NCBI RefSeq assembly: GCF_001522585.2
Contig: NZ_CP013372.1
Span: 1,922,001 to 1,986,000 of the forward strand
Direction: 5' to 3'
From: Burkholderia sp. NRF60-BP8
GTDB taxonomy: Bacteria > Pseudomonadota > Gammaproteobacteria > Burkholderiales > Burkholderiaceae
Length of the DNA: 64,000 nucleotides
Of the stretch, positions 45,974-55,033 are shown piece after piece. Made by a program: the position numbers and the translations under genes. The stretch's first letter is position 1. The number at the start of each line of letters is the position of its first letter. Under the pieces are notes generated by a model. The model worked only from the letters and a program-made list of their open reading frames with translations. It did not search any database and was not told the DNA's origin.

Positions 45974-47944
45974 TCACCCCGCGCGCTGCGCCTCCAGCCA
46001 CGCCTGGAACATCAGCACCGTCCACAACGGGTGCTGCCAGTTCATCCGGCCCGTCTGGTGCTGGCGCCACAGCCGCTCGACCGCCGCCGCATCGAAGAAG
46101 CCTTCGTCGCGCAAGCGCGACGGATGCAGCAGCGCCTCGGCCCAGTCGCGCAGCGCGCCGCGCAGCCAGTGGTCGACGGGCGCGCAGAAGCCCTGCTTCG
46201 GCCGGTCGATCAGCGCGGACGGCACGTACCGGTCGAGCAGCCGGCGCAGCAGCGCCTTCGGCTGCCCCTCCGGCAAGCGCACCGATGCCGGCACGCGCCA
46301 TGCGAATTCGACGACGTGATGGTCGAGGAACGGCATGCGCGTCTCGAGGCTCACGGCCATCGCGGCCCGATCGACCTTCGCGAGAATGTCGGTCGGCAGG
46401 TACGTGAGCGTGTCGATCGCCATCGCCTGCTCGGCGAAGCTCAGGTGCGCCGGCCACGCGGACACCGTGTCGAGCGGCGTCGGCGGCTCCTGCCCCGCCA
46501 ACGCGATACGCTCGGGATGATGCACCGACGACATCAGCAGCCGGTACAGCCCGATGCGGCTCTCCGCCGTCATCACATGGCCGAGCTTGTGCAGGCGATC
46601 GCCGATGCGCGACGACGATTCGCGCGTCTCCACGCCGCCGCCCCACGCGCCCTGCGCGACGGCCGCGAGCTGGTCCGCGTGATCGGGCCGCAGCGCATGC
46701 AACGCGGCGGCGATCCGCGCGCGCACGACGGCCGGCACGCGATGCAGCTTGCGCCACAGGCGCGGCGTGAGGAAGTAGCGCGTATAGCCGCCGAACAGCT
46801 CGTCGCCGCCGTCGCCGGACAGGCTCACCGTCACGTGCCGGCGCGTCAGCTCGGAGACGAGAAAGGTCGGGATCTGCGACGCATCGGAGAACGGCTCGTC
46901 GTAGATCGACGGCAGCTTCGGCACGACGGCGAGCGCATGGTCGGCCGTCACGTAAAGCTCGGTATGGCGCGTGCCGAGATGGCGCGCGACGGCCTTCGCG
47001 TATCCGGCTTCGTCGTAGCCGGCCTCGTGAAAGCCGATCGTAAACGTGTCGACCGGCGTCGCCGATTGCGCCTGCATCAGCGCGACGATCGTCGACGAAT
47101 CGATGCCGCCCGACAGGAACGCGCCGAGCGGCACGTCCGCTTCCATCTGCCGCGCGACGGCCTGGCGCAGGACCGTGTCGAGCTCGCCGACGGCTTCGTC
47201 GGGGCTGCCCTCGAACGGCTGCGCGCGGCCCGCCTCGATCGTCTGTTCGAGCGTCCAGTACGCCCGCACGCGCGGCGTGTCGCGCGCATGCTCGAACTGG
47301 ATGTACGTGCCGGGCGGCAGCTTGCGGATGCCGCGATAGATCGTGTAAGGCGCGGGCACGCTCGACTGGCGCAGGTACAGGCACAGCGCGTCGCGGTCGA
47401 CCGCGCCGTCGAAGCCCGGATAGCCGCGCAACGCCTTCAGCTCGGACGCGAACACGAGCGCGTCGCCGACCCGGCCGTAGTAGAGCGGCTTCTCGCCGAT
47501 CCGGTCGCGCGCGAGCGTCAGCACCCGCGACGCGCGATTCCACAGCGCGAACGCGAACATGCCGGTCGCGCGGCGCAACGTGGCCTCGACGCCCCACGCG
47601 ACGATCGCCGCGATCAGCACCTCGCTGTCGGAGTGGCCGCGCCACGCCGGTGCGCGCCCCGCGCGTTCGAGCTCCGCGCGCAGTTCGCGATGGTTGTAGA
47701 TTTCGCCGTTGAAGACGAGGACGTAGCGGCCGCACGCGGAAGCCATCGGCTGCCGGCCGTGCACCGACAGGTCGACGATCGCGAGCCGCCGGTGGCCGAG
47801 CGCGATGCCGGCTTCCGGGTCGACCCAGATCCCCTGCCCGTCCGGCCCGCGATGCGCGAGGCTCGCCGTCATTCGCGCGAGCGTGCCGCGCGCTGTCTCC
47901 TCATCGAAGGCGACGCTATTCAGAAAGCCGTCGATTCCGCACAT
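45974..47944 (-). CDS. asnB: Glutamine-hydrolysing asparagine synthetase
   Basis: A 656-residue AsnB. The class-II glutaminase domain begins with catalytic Cys2 (MCGIDGF), with HRGPDGQG and FNGEIYNHRELR. The synthetase domain has the PP-loop SGGIDSS and SGDGGDELFGGY. It would make asparagine, or amidate another carboxyl group, from ATP and glutamine. It is longer than E. coli AsnB (554) and closer to the group found in polysaccharide and peptide clusters. It lies between the two T3SS arms, converging with the giant gene 45 bases away and 306 bases downstream of sctU, so it could be expressed with the minus arm. A link to secretion is unproven. Confidence 0.93.
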   Translation of the reverse strand: MCGIDGFLNSVAFDEETARGTLARMTASLAHRGPDGQGIWVDPEAGIALGHRRLAIVDLSVHGRQPMASACGRYVLVFNGEIYNHRELRAELERAGRAPAWRGHSDSEVLIAAIVAWGVEATLRRATGMFAFALWNRASRVLTLARDRIGEKPLYYGRVGDALVFASELKALRGYPGFDGAVDRDALCLYLRQSSVPAPYTIYRGIRKLPPGTYIQFEHARDTPRVRAYWTLEQTIEAGRAQPFEGSPDEAVGELDTVLRQAVARQMEADVPLGAFLSGGIDSSTIVALMQAQSATPVDTFTIGFHEAGYDEAGYAKAVARHLGTRHTELYVTADHALAVVPKLPSIYDEPFSDASQIPTFLVSELTRRHVTVSLSGDGGDELFGGYTRYFLTPRLWRKLHRVPAVVRARIAAALHALRPDHADQLAAVAQGAWGGGVETRESSSRIGDRLHKLGHVMTAESRIGLYRLLMSSVHHPERIALAGQEPPTPLDTVSAWPAHLSFAEQAMAIDTLTYLPTDILAKVDRAAMAVSLETRMPFLDHHVVEFAWRVPASVRLPEGQPKALLRRLLDRYVPSALIDRPKQGFCAPVDHWLRGALRDWAEALLHPSRLRDEGFFDAAAVERLWRQHQTGRMNWQHPLWTVLMFQAWLEAQRAG

Positions 47945-48250
47945 TGATTTGTCTGCCCCTGTTGACCTGTTCCGTCACGCGCGGCCCAACCTCGCGGCCG
48001 GCCGTCGGGCATGACGGTCGAGCCATATTACGAAGAAATAAATCAGCAATAATTCACCAGTGAATGTTGGCAGGGTGCGGAAAAAAATAGACGTCAAGCG
48101 CCGTGTGCGCATGGCGGCGCGACGGGGCCATATCGAATCGGCCAGTCGCCCGCAGCCGGTCGCCCGCAGCCGGTCGCCCGCAGCCGGTCGCCCGGTGACA
48201 CCGGCAAATCGAAAAAAGGGCCGCATTCCGACGGCGATACCGCCCCCGCG
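47945..48250. other. 306-bp gap between asnB and sctU
   Basis: Contains the 14-bp tandem repeat at 48145-48194 and a short AT-rich segment near 48030-48080 that may hold the asnB promoter. No gene is seen. Confidence 0.6.
48145..48194. repeat. 14-bp tandem repeat (3.6 copies)
   Basis: Three perfect copies of GTCGCCCGCAGCCG plus a partial fourth (GTCGCCCG) run from 48145 to 48194, between sctU and asnB. It is a candidate variable-number locus. Confidence 0.9.
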
Positions 48251-49282
48251 TCAACCCGCGCCGGTCGCCCATTTCAGCAACTGCGCGACCTCGCGGAAAT
48301 GCTGCGGCTGGATCGTGCCGTTCTCGGGCGTCGTCTCGTACAGCGCCTGCGCGAGCCCGACGTTCGCGAGCGTCGGGCGTAGCGCGTCGCGGGCCAGCCG
48401 CACGATCCGCTCGGCCGCGTCGCCCTCGCCGCGCGCGAGCACCCACGGCAGCGAGCCGATCCCGCCGTAGTAGAGCGCGACGGCGACACGCGGCGAATAG
48501 ACGACCACCGACGCATAGCCGATCCGGTCGGGCAGCGACGCGAACTGCACTTCGCGCGCGAGCTGGCGGCGCTTCGCCTGGATGTGCGGATCGCCTTCGT
48601 CCTCCTTGTGCTCGCGCCGCACTTCGTCGATCGACATCTTCATCTTCTGGTTGAACTCGTGCCGCTGGTGCACGATGTCGATCAGCGCCATCACGATGTA
48701 GATCAGCGCCGCCCAGCCGAACAGCAGCATCAGCAGCTTCACGATCAGCGCGAGGATCGAGACCGGCCGCGTGAAGCCCGACTGCACGGACGGGTCGAGC
48801 GATTCGACGATCAGCCAGCCGAGCGTCGCGACGAGCAGCACCGTCTTCAGCAGCATCTTCGCGAGGTTGACGAGGTTGCGCAGCGACCACAGGTTCTTCA
48901 TCCCCTCGGCCGGATTGAGCCGCGACAACTGCGGCACGAGGCGGCTCCACGCCATCACGCCGCCCACCTGCACGAAGCCCGCGAGCAATCCGGCCAGCAG
49001 GCCGGCGGCGACGATCTGCGCGGACAGCGTCGCCCAGTCGCGCGCGGCGCCGTCGATCAGCACCGCGAGCCGCGCGGACGGATCGGCCGCGCCAACCGCG
49101 TCGAACACGAGCCGGAACAGCGCCTGCAGTCGCGCGAACAGCGAACCGATGCCCACCGCGAGCGCCACGCACACGCCGACGAAGAACGCGGACGACACCG
49201 TTTCCGCGCTCTTCGGCACGTCGCCTTTCTCGCGCGCTTCGCGCAAGCGTTTCGCGGTCGGCTTCTGATCCTTTTCGGCCAT
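48251..49282 (-). CDS. sctU: T3SS export switch protein SctU, lacking the NPTH motif
   Basis: A 343-residue FlhB/SctU family protein. It has the N-terminal KPTAKRLREAREKGDVPKS signature, four membrane segments (about 30-215) and a cytoplasmic domain containing MSIDEVRREHKEDEGDPHIQ. Where autocleaving relatives have VVV.NPTHIAVALRY, this protein reads VVVYSPRVAVALYYGG, so the Asn-Pro cleavage site is absent while the flanking strands are kept. The frame is otherwise intact. It sits last in the minus-arm T3SS operon, 16 bases after sctT. Family members switch substrate class after self-cleavage; this one presumably cannot cleave at that site. Confidence 0.95.
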   Translation of the reverse strand: MAEKDQKPTAKRLREAREKGDVPKSAETVSSAFFVGVCVALAVGIGSLFARLQALFRLVFDAVGAADPSARLAVLIDGAARDWATLSAQIVAAGLLAGLLAGFVQVGGVMAWSRLVPQLSRLNPAEGMKNLWSLRNLVNLAKMLLKTVLLVATLGWLIVESLDPSVQSGFTRPVSILALIVKLLMLLFGWAALIYIVMALIDIVHQRHEFNQKMKMSIDEVRREHKEDEGDPHIQAKRRQLAREVQFASLPDRIGYASVVVYSPRVAVALYYGGIGSLPWVLARGEGDAAERIVRLARDALRPTLANVGLAQALYETTPENGTIQPQHFREVAQLLKWATGAG

Positions 49283-49298
49283 GTCGGCTCCGGCGCGC

Positions 49299-50108
49299 TC
49301 AGCCGCCGCCGTGCGCGGCGAACAGCGCGCGCAGCAACGCCATCAATCCGCTGTCGGGGCTCAGCAGCGAATGCAGCGACGCGTACACCACCGGCAGGAA
49401 CAGGATCATCATCAGCACCGCGAGCGCGCTCTTCAGCGGCTGCGAGAACACGAAGACGTTGAGCTGCGGCACCGCGCGGCCGACCAGGCCGATGCCGAGC
49501 TCGACGAGCACCAGCACGATCGTGACCGGCGCGGCGAGCTTCACCATCCATTCGAAGATCGTGTCGGTCTGCCGCACGATGAAGGTCTGCAGCATCGACG
49601 AGAAATCGGGGCCGAGCGAGCCGATCGGCCACCATGCGTACGACTGCGCGAACAGTTGCACGAGCACCTGCAGCCCGCCCGCCGTGACGAACAGCGCGAT
49701 TGCGACGAAATTCAGGAATCCCGATGTCGGGCCGCCCTCGTGCCCGCCCATCGGATCGAAGAAGGCGGCGCTGCCGCTGCCGGTCTGGAAGTCGATCAGG
49801 TAGCCGACGCCCTGGATCGCGAACAGCACCGCGCTGAACGCGCCCGCGAGCAGCATGCCGACCATCGCTTCCTTCGCGACGAGCACGCACCACATCAGGA
49901 ACGGCAGCGCGGCCACCTGCGCGGCATCGATCGTCGGCGCGACGAACGCGGCGATCACGACCGCGATCCCGTTGCGCACGAGGCCCGTGACGATCTGCTC
50001 GTTGAACACCGGCACGACGAACATGATCGGCAGCAGGCGCGGCATCACGTAGAGCAGCGGCCGCAGCATGCCGGCGACGTCGTTGAAGCCCGCGGCCTGG
50101 TCTAGCAT
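49299..50108 (-). CDS. sctT: T3SS export apparatus protein SctT
   Basis: A 269-residue FliR/SctT-type inner-membrane protein with about seven hydrophobic segments. Typical segments are RLLPIMFVVPVFNEQIVTG, GFLNFVAIALFVTAGGLQV and GLVGRAVPQLNVFVFSQPLK, the last being the family signature. It forms the export gate with SctR and SctS. The start overlaps the end of sctO by 7 bases. Confidence 0.95.
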   Translation of the reverse strand: MLDQAAGFNDVAGMLRPLLYVMPRLLPIMFVVPVFNEQIVTGLVRNGIAVVIAAFVAPTIDAAQVAALPFLMWCVLVAKEAMVGMLLAGAFSAVLFAIQGVGYLIDFQTGSGSAAFFDPMGGHEGGPTSGFLNFVAIALFVTAGGLQVLVQLFAQSYAWWPIGSLGPDFSSMLQTFIVRQTDTIFEWMVKLAAPVTIVLVLVELGIGLVGRAVPQLNVFVFSQPLKSALAVLMMILFLPVVYASLHSLLSPDSGLMALLRALFAAHGGG

Positions 50109-50776
50109 CGGCGCTCCGCGACGGCGGGCGGGGCGGGATCGTCGGATGCGGCGCCGGCGTTGGCTTCGGCGTCGGCGGCGAGATCGGCGCCCGTTTCCGT
50201 TTCGGTCATTGCCGCATCGAACGCGGCGGCGGCCTGCGGCGGCGTGGACGCATGACCGGGCGCATCGCCCGCGCCGGCCACCCAGGTGCAGCCCGTCGCG
50301 AAGCGCCGCACCGCGTAGCCGTCCGCGACTTCGTCGGCGGCGCGCTCGACCCGCGCGGCGCGCGCGTGCAGCGCCTTCTCGCCGGCTTTCTCCAGCTTGT
50401 CCTCGGCGGCCTTCGCCTTGCGCGCGGCGCGCTGCAGGTCGGCGAGCGTCGCCTCGTGACCGCGATGCACGTGCGCGGCCTCGCTCACCGACGCGTTCGC
50501 GGTGCCGATATGGCGGTCGAACGTGCGCGTATCGGCCGCCGCGTTCTGCAATGCACGCGCCTCGCGCACGTCGTCGGCGAGCCGCGCCTGGATCGCCGCC
50601 TTCGCCGCGACCTGCTGCGCGAGCTGCGCCTGCGCGGCCGCCAGCGCACGCCGGCTCTGCGCGGCGATGCCCTGCTGGCGCGCGGCGGCGACGCGCGCGA
50701 TCTGGCTGCGCATCTCGCGCACGCGCTTGAGGCGGGCGAGCGTCGCGAGCACGAGGCGGTCGTCGGCTTCAGACAT
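50102..50776 (-). CDS. sctO: T3SS central stalk protein SctO
   Basis: A 224-residue, Ala/Arg/Gln-rich protein that is almost wholly helical: a coiled coil with heptad-like spacing from about residue 10 to 150, then an acidic, Ala-rich tail (about 170-220). SctO/YscO proteins are FliJ-like two-helix stalks that link the ATPase to SctV. Sequence is poorly conserved in this family, so the call rests on position directly after sctN and on the coiled coil. It is longer than most SctO (about 150), owing to the tail. It overlaps sctN by 8 bases and sctT by 7. Confidence 0.82.
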   Translation of the reverse strand: MSEADDRLVLATLARLKRVREMRSQIARVAAARQQGIAAQSRRALAAAQAQLAQQVAAKAAIQARLADDVREARALQNAAADTRTFDRHIGTANASVSEAAHVHRGHEATLADLQRAARKAKAAEDKLEKAGEKALHARAARVERAADEVADGYAVRRFATGCTWVAGAGDAPGHASTPPQAAAAFDAAMTETETGADLAADAEANAGAASDDPAPPAVAERRC

Positions 50777-52151
50777 GATCGTTCGCCAGCTTCGTCAGTT
50801 TCGCGAGCAGCGCGTCGAAGCGCACATCCTCGTCCGACGCCTGCGCGCAGAACGCGCCGATCGCGTCGCGCGCGCGCAGCGCGAGATCGCCGAGCCGGTC
50901 GCTGCCTTCGCGATACTCGCCGATCTGCACGAGCAGCTCGATTTCCTGGTATTTCGCGATCAGCTCGCGCACGCGCGCGGCCGCATGCTGGTGCGCGCGG
51001 CTCGCGACGAGCGGCATCACGCGCGACAGGCTCGCGAGCACGTCGATCGCCGGATAGCGGTTCGCGAGCGCGATCTTGCGCGACAGCACGATATGGCCGT
51101 CGAGGATCGAGCGCACTTCCTCGGCGATCGGGTCCGATTCCTCGTCGCCTTCGACGAGCACCGTATAGAGCGCGGTGATCGACCCGTGCGCGCCCTGCCC
51201 CGCGCGTTCGAGCAGGCGCGGCAGCACCGCGAACGTCGACGGCGGAAAGCTGCGCCGCGTCGGCGGCTCGCCGCTCGCGAGACCGACCTCGCGCTGCGCG
51301 CGTGCGAAACGCGTCAGCGAATCGACCAGCAGCAGCACGCGCTTGCCCGCATCGCGGAAGTGCTCGGCGATCGCGGTCGCGACCAGCGCGGATTTCACGC
51401 GCTCCATCGCCGGGCGATCCGACGTCGACACGACGACGATCGACCGCGCGCGCACCTCGGGCGACAGGCTGTGCTCGATGAATTCACGCACCTCGCGGCC
51501 GCGTTCGCCGACCAGTGCGATCACGTTCACGTCGGCCTGCGCGCCGCGCGCGATCATCCCGAGCAGCGTGCTCTTGCCCACGCCCGACGGCGCGAAGATG
51601 CCGACGCGCTGCCCGATGCCGAGCGTCATCAGGCCGTCGATCACGCGCACGCCGGTCGGAAACGGCGTGTCGATCATCTTGCGCGCGAGCGGGTTCGGCG
51701 GGTCCTGCTGCGTCGACACCCATGCGGCGCCCGTCACCGGCCCGCGATCGTCGAGCGGCCGGCCGAGCCCGTCGAGCACGCGGCCGAACAGCCCCTCGCC
51801 CACCGGAAATACGTGCTCGCGCCCGGACGGCACGACGGTCGTCTCCGGCGACAGCCCCGCGACGTCGCCGAGCGGCGTCAGCAGCGTCGTCTGCCGCGAG
51901 AAGCCGACCACCTCCGCGAGCAGCGTCGGCTGGTTCGGCGTGCGCAGCTCGCAGATTTCGCCGAGCCGCGCGCGAATGCCCGTCGCATTCAATATCTGTC
52001 CGACCGCGTGGTTGACGCGGCCCTGCACCGACACCGGCGAGAAAAACGCGAGCCCCGCGTCGAGCTCGCCGACGAGGCGGCCGCGATCGAACGGCACGCC
52101 GTCGTCGTCGCCGCTGCCGAACGGCTGCGTATCGTCGAGCGGCGCGTTCAT
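50769..52151 (-). CDS. sctN: T3SS ATPase SctN
   Basis: A 460-residue hexameric ATPase of the F1-beta/FliI family. Walker A is APSGVGKST (with GIGQRVGIF before it), Walker B is VLLLVDSLTRFARAQREV. Also seen are the catalytic Glu region ALVGERGREVREF and the family motif GEPPTRRSFPPSTFAVLPRLLERAG. An acidic N-terminal extension of about 30 residues is present. It unfolds and delivers substrates at the base of the machine. The ATG at 52151 overlaps the sctL stop by 4 bases; the upstream frame extension lies within sctL and is not used. Confidence 0.97.
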   Translation of the reverse strand: MNAPLDDTQPFGSGDDDGVPFDRGRLVGELDAGLAFFSPVSVQGRVNHAVGQILNATGIRARLGEICELRTPNQPTLLAEVVGFSRQTTLLTPLGDVAGLSPETTVVPSGREHVFPVGEGLFGRVLDGLGRPLDDRGPVTGAAWVSTQQDPPNPLARKMIDTPFPTGVRVIDGLMTLGIGQRVGIFAPSGVGKSTLLGMIARGAQADVNVIALVGERGREVREFIEHSLSPEVRARSIVVVSTSDRPAMERVKSALVATAIAEHFRDAGKRVLLLVDSLTRFARAQREVGLASGEPPTRRSFPPSTFAVLPRLLERAGQGAHGSITALYTVLVEGDEESDPIAEEVRSILDGHIVLSRKIALANRYPAIDVLASLSRVMPLVASRAHQHAAARVRELIAKYQEIELLVQIGEYREGSDRLGDLALRARDAIGAFCAQASDEDVRFDALLAKLTKLANDHV

Positions 52152-52777
52152 CGCGCGGCGCCCTTCAGCGCGTCGCGGCGGATCGCCTGACGCAACGCGT
52201 CGATCTGCAGGTCGAGGCTCGCGTCGATGCGCCCGGACGGCGTCTCGACCGTGCATGCGTGGCGTTCGAGCTGCGCGTCCTCGACGATGCGGATCTTCTG
52301 CCGGTTCGACTGCCCCGCGAACGCGCCGCCGAGCGCGTCGCGCATCTCCTCCGTGCGGCCGGGCGCGACGCGCACGATCAGGAACGCCTCGTCGCGCACG
52401 AGCGGCGCGATCCGCGCGAGCGCGGCCTCGTACAGCTTCTGCGTGCTCATCTCGCCGACGATCGCGCGCACGGCCTTCACGACGATATCGGCCATCGCGT
52501 CCTTCATCGTCTCCATCGTGCGCGTGGCGGCGAGCGCCTGCGTGTACGCCTGCGCGGCCTGCTCGCGCTGCGCGCGGCGCATGCCTTCGTCGTAGCCGGC
52601 CGCCTGGCGCTTGTCGAATTCGCGCTGCGCGTCGGCGACGATGCGCGCCGCCTCTTCATGCGCGGTCGCGATCACCGCCGACGCGTCGAGCAACGCCGCG
52701 TATTCGCGCTCCTTGAGCACCTTGCGCTCCGACAGCAGCTGCAGGTTGTCGCTCGTGATCAGAAAAGCCAGTCCCAT
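52148..52777 (-). CDS. sctL: T3SS stator protein SctL
   Basis: A 209-residue FliH/SctL-type ATPase regulator. The N-terminal half is a long charged helix (KVLKEREYAALLDASAVIA, EEAARIVADAQREFDKRQAAGYDEG). The C-terminal half is the V-ATPase-E-like globular domain, with LIVRVAPGRTEE and CTVETPSGRIDASLDLQIDALRQ, the last a near-invariant signature. It connects SctN to SctK and SctQ. The ATG at 52777 follows GAGGCTCGCGTC and lies 19 bases inside sctK. Confidence 0.95.
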   Translation of the reverse strand: MGLAFLITSDNLQLLSERKVLKEREYAALLDASAVIATAHEEAARIVADAQREFDKRQAAGYDEGMRRAQREQAAQAYTQALAATRTMETMKDAMADIVVKAVRAIVGEMSTQKLYEAALARIAPLVRDEAFLIVRVAPGRTEEMRDALGGAFAGQSNRQKIRIVEDAQLERHACTVETPSGRIDASLDLQIDALRQAIRRDALKGAAR

Positions 52778-53499
52778 GACGCGAGCCTCTCGGGAATCAG
52801 AAACAGGAACATCAGTTCGCCGAACTGGTCGCGCTGCGCGCGGTTCAGCCAGTACGGCGCTTCGTCGTCGATCGCGCGGTTGAATTTCAGGCGCACGCGC
52901 CGCGCCACCGCGTCGCCGGCCACGCCGATGAAATCCGCGAGCAGCCGGCCGCCGCGCGCGCGGATCACGGCCGGCAGCGCGGCGGGATCGGCGCGCCACG
53001 GTTCGAGCGTTTCGGCGAGCGCGCCGAATTCCGGCGCGCGTTCGAGCGCGAGTTCGAGCGCATCGCCGCCGAGCCGCGCCGCGACTTCCGCGCGGATGCG
53101 CCGCCCGGCCAGCGCGTCGCGCAGCCATGCGCGGTGCAGCAGCAACCCCGCATACGCGGCCAGTTGCTCGAGCGCCGCGCCCGGCAGCAGCGCGAGCCGC
53201 GCGCACGGATTCGCCACGGCGAAGTCGTGCCGGTCGGCCACGCCGTGGACGTCGAGCAGATGGCGCGCCAGCAGCTTGCGGCCGGCCGCGCCGAACGCGT
53301 CCGGGGAACGGTAGCGCGCGGGCCACTCGGCCGGCACGCGCGTCACGTGCAGATAGCGGTCGGGCCGAAGGTTGAAGTTGCAGACCAGCGCATGAAACGC
53401 GGCAGCGCGCGCGGCGGGCGGCGGCGCAAGCGGCTGCAGCCACGGCAGCAGCGACGCCTCGGCCGCATCGCCCGGCGCCAGCGCGTGCGGATCGCTCAT
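52759..53499 (-). CDS. sctK: T3SS sorting-platform accessory protein SctK
   Basis: A 246-residue protein in the SctK position between sctJ and sctL. It shows the loosely conserved family features: FNLRPDRYLHVTRVP near residue 42, LARHLLDVHGV and, near the end, an RARGGRLLADFIGVAG segment. It ends with a hydrophobic FLIPERLASWDWLF. SctK links the inner ring (SctD) to SctQ and SctL. It overlaps sctJ by 4 bases (ATGA) and sctL by 19. Confidence 0.85.
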   Translation of the reverse strand: MSDPHALAPGDAAEASLLPWLQPLAPPPAARAAAFHALVCNFNLRPDRYLHVTRVPAEWPARYRSPDAFGAAGRKLLARHLLDVHGVADRHDFAVANPCARLALLPGAALEQLAAYAGLLLHRAWLRDALAGRRIRAEVAARLGGDALELALERAPEFGALAETLEPWRADPAALPAVIRARGGRLLADFIGVAGDAVARRVRLKFNRAIDDEAPYWLNRAQRDQFGELMFLFLIPERLASWDWLF

Positions 53500-54380
53500 G
53501 CGCCGTCGCGCGCGCCGTCCGGCGTACGCAGCCCGCCGCCTGCCTGCTGCGCGGCCGCGCCGCCCCCGTTCGCGCCGCGCGGCGCGCCGAGCAGGCCCGC
53601 GAGCCGCGCGCCGAACATCCCGCGCCGGGCCGCCGACAGCGCGATCACCGCGCAGGTCAGCAGGATCAGCGCGAACACGAGCCAGCCGAGCGGCGAGCGC
53701 AATCGCAGGATGTCCGACACCGCGCTGCCGATTCCGTCCACGCGCGTCGCGCGTGCGGCGGCCGGCTGCAGGAACAGCGACACGTTGTCGTACTGCAGCC
53801 CCTCGATGCTGTGCGCGACGAGATCCTTGACCATCGGCGCCATCGCGCGCAGGTCGACGCCCTGCCGATACCGGATGTACACCGCGGCCGACGACGGCTT
53901 GATCTTGTCCGCGAGCGGATCGTTCTCCGGAATCACGACCTGCACGCGCGCGACCACCACGCCCTCGATGTCCTGCAGCGTGCGCGACAGATCCTGCGAC
54001 ACGCCGTACAGGTAGCGCACGCGCTCCTCGGCCGGCGTCGATACGAGGCCCTGCTTCTGGAACAGCTCGCCGAGGCTCGCATAGCTCGGCTTCGGCAACC
54101 CGTTCGCCTGCAACACCGTGAGCGCCGCCTGCATGTCGCCGTCCGCGACGCTCACGAGCCACGCGTTGCGGTCCGACGTGTCGCGCGCATCGTTGTCCTT
54201 CGACGCGCTGATGCCCGCGTCGCCGAGCACCGCGACCATCTGGTTCGCGTCGCGCTCCGACAGGCCCGAGTACAGTTCCTTCTGGCACCCGGCCAACAGC
54301 ACGAGCAGCCCCGCGAGCAGCGCGCGCGCCACCCGGCTGCGCCACGCATGCGTGCGCGGCGTCGAATCGATCGTCGTCAT
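53496..54380 (-). CDS. sctJ: T3SS inner-membrane ring lipoprotein SctJ
   Basis: A 294-residue FliF/SctJ-family lipoprotein. The signal peptide ends in lipobox LLAGC (Cys32). Two ring-building motifs follow (ANQMVAVLGDAGISASKDN; VQVVIPENDPLADKIKPSSAAVYI), then a transmembrane helix (about 233-255, LGWLVFALILLTCAVIAL) and a Gly-rich cytoplasmic tail. It forms the inner membrane ring with SctD. Starts with ATG at 54380, 52 bases after sctI. Confidence 0.96.
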   Translation of the reverse strand: MTTIDSTPRTHAWRSRVARALLAGLLVLLAGCQKELYSGLSERDANQMVAVLGDAGISASKDNDARDTSDRNAWLVSVADGDMQAALTVLQANGLPKPSYASLGELFQKQGLVSTPAEERVRYLYGVSQDLSRTLQDIEGVVVARVQVVIPENDPLADKIKPSSAAVYIRYRQGVDLRAMAPMVKDLVAHSIEGLQYDNVSLFLQPAAARATRVDGIGSAVSDILRLRSPLGWLVFALILLTCAVIALSAARRGMFGARLAGLLGAPRGANGGGAAAQQAGGGLRTPDGARDGA

Positions 54381-54432
54381 CGTTTGTCCGCTTCAGGGCG
54401 CGTGAGGCCGCTTGCGGCCCGCACGAGCGCCA

Positions 54433-54909
54433 TCACTCCTGCGTCTTCAGCACCGTATGCGTGAAGCCGTTCGCCGCCTGCGCAACCGACAGGCTCAACT
54501 GGTATTCCGAAATCGTGGTGGTTGCCGTCCACTGGAAATCCATCGCCTTCACCATCGTCATCAGCGGGTCGCTGCGGCTGTCCGCCATCGACGTCAGCAT
54601 CTCGCTGCGGTGCTTGTCGATGTTCGCGTACCGCGCGTCGAGATCGTTGCCGTACGTGCGCAACCGCTCGACGAGCGACGACTGGTTCGCCTGCGCGGGC
54701 GTCATCTGCACGGCCGGCGCCGCATCCGCCGGCGCGCGCGACATCGCGACGCCCGACGAAGACGGCGGAGCGGCCGGCGACGCGCCCGGCTGCATCAGTG
54801 CATCGAACTGGCGCACCTGCGCCGGATCGGACGTCGCGCCCGTTTGCTGCGCGGCACTCGCGAGCGCGGCTGCGCCCGGCGGCGCCGCGCCTACGCCTGT
54901 TACCGACAT
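54433..54909 (-). CDS. sctI: T3SS inner-rod protein SctI (likely)
   Basis: A 158-residue protein with an Ala/Pro-rich N-terminal half and a helical C-terminus: LMTMVKAMDFQWTATTTISE then YQLSLSVAQAANGFTHTVLK, which matches the LQ..L....V..V....N...TLLK pattern of inner-rod proteins. It is directly upstream of sctJ, the usual place for sctI. The protein would link the export gate to the needle. Sequence is weakly conserved, so position matters most. The ATG at 54909 is preceded by AAGGAGG-like GGAGGACACGATC. Confidence 0.8.
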   Translation of the reverse strand: MSVTGVGAAPPGAAALASAAQQTGATSDPAQVRQFDALMQPGASPAAPPSSSGVAMSRAPADAAPAVQMTPAQANQSSLVERLRTYGNDLDARYANIDKHRSEMLTSMADSRSDPLMTMVKAMDFQWTATTTISEYQLSLSVAQAANGFTHTVLKTQE

Positions 54910-55033
54910 GATCGTGTCCTCCTTGACCGGCAGAGCCGGAAACGGGCCGGCCGGCACGCACCCACGCCGCACCGGGCGCCCGTCGCGGGCGGCCCCGGCA
55001 TCCGGCGTCGCGCGGCACGGCCGGCGACCGGCG

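Noticed and set aside
48145..48194. 14-bp array as a CRISPR or attachment site
   Set aside because: Contiguous short units without spacers, and no integrase or tRNA gene nearby.
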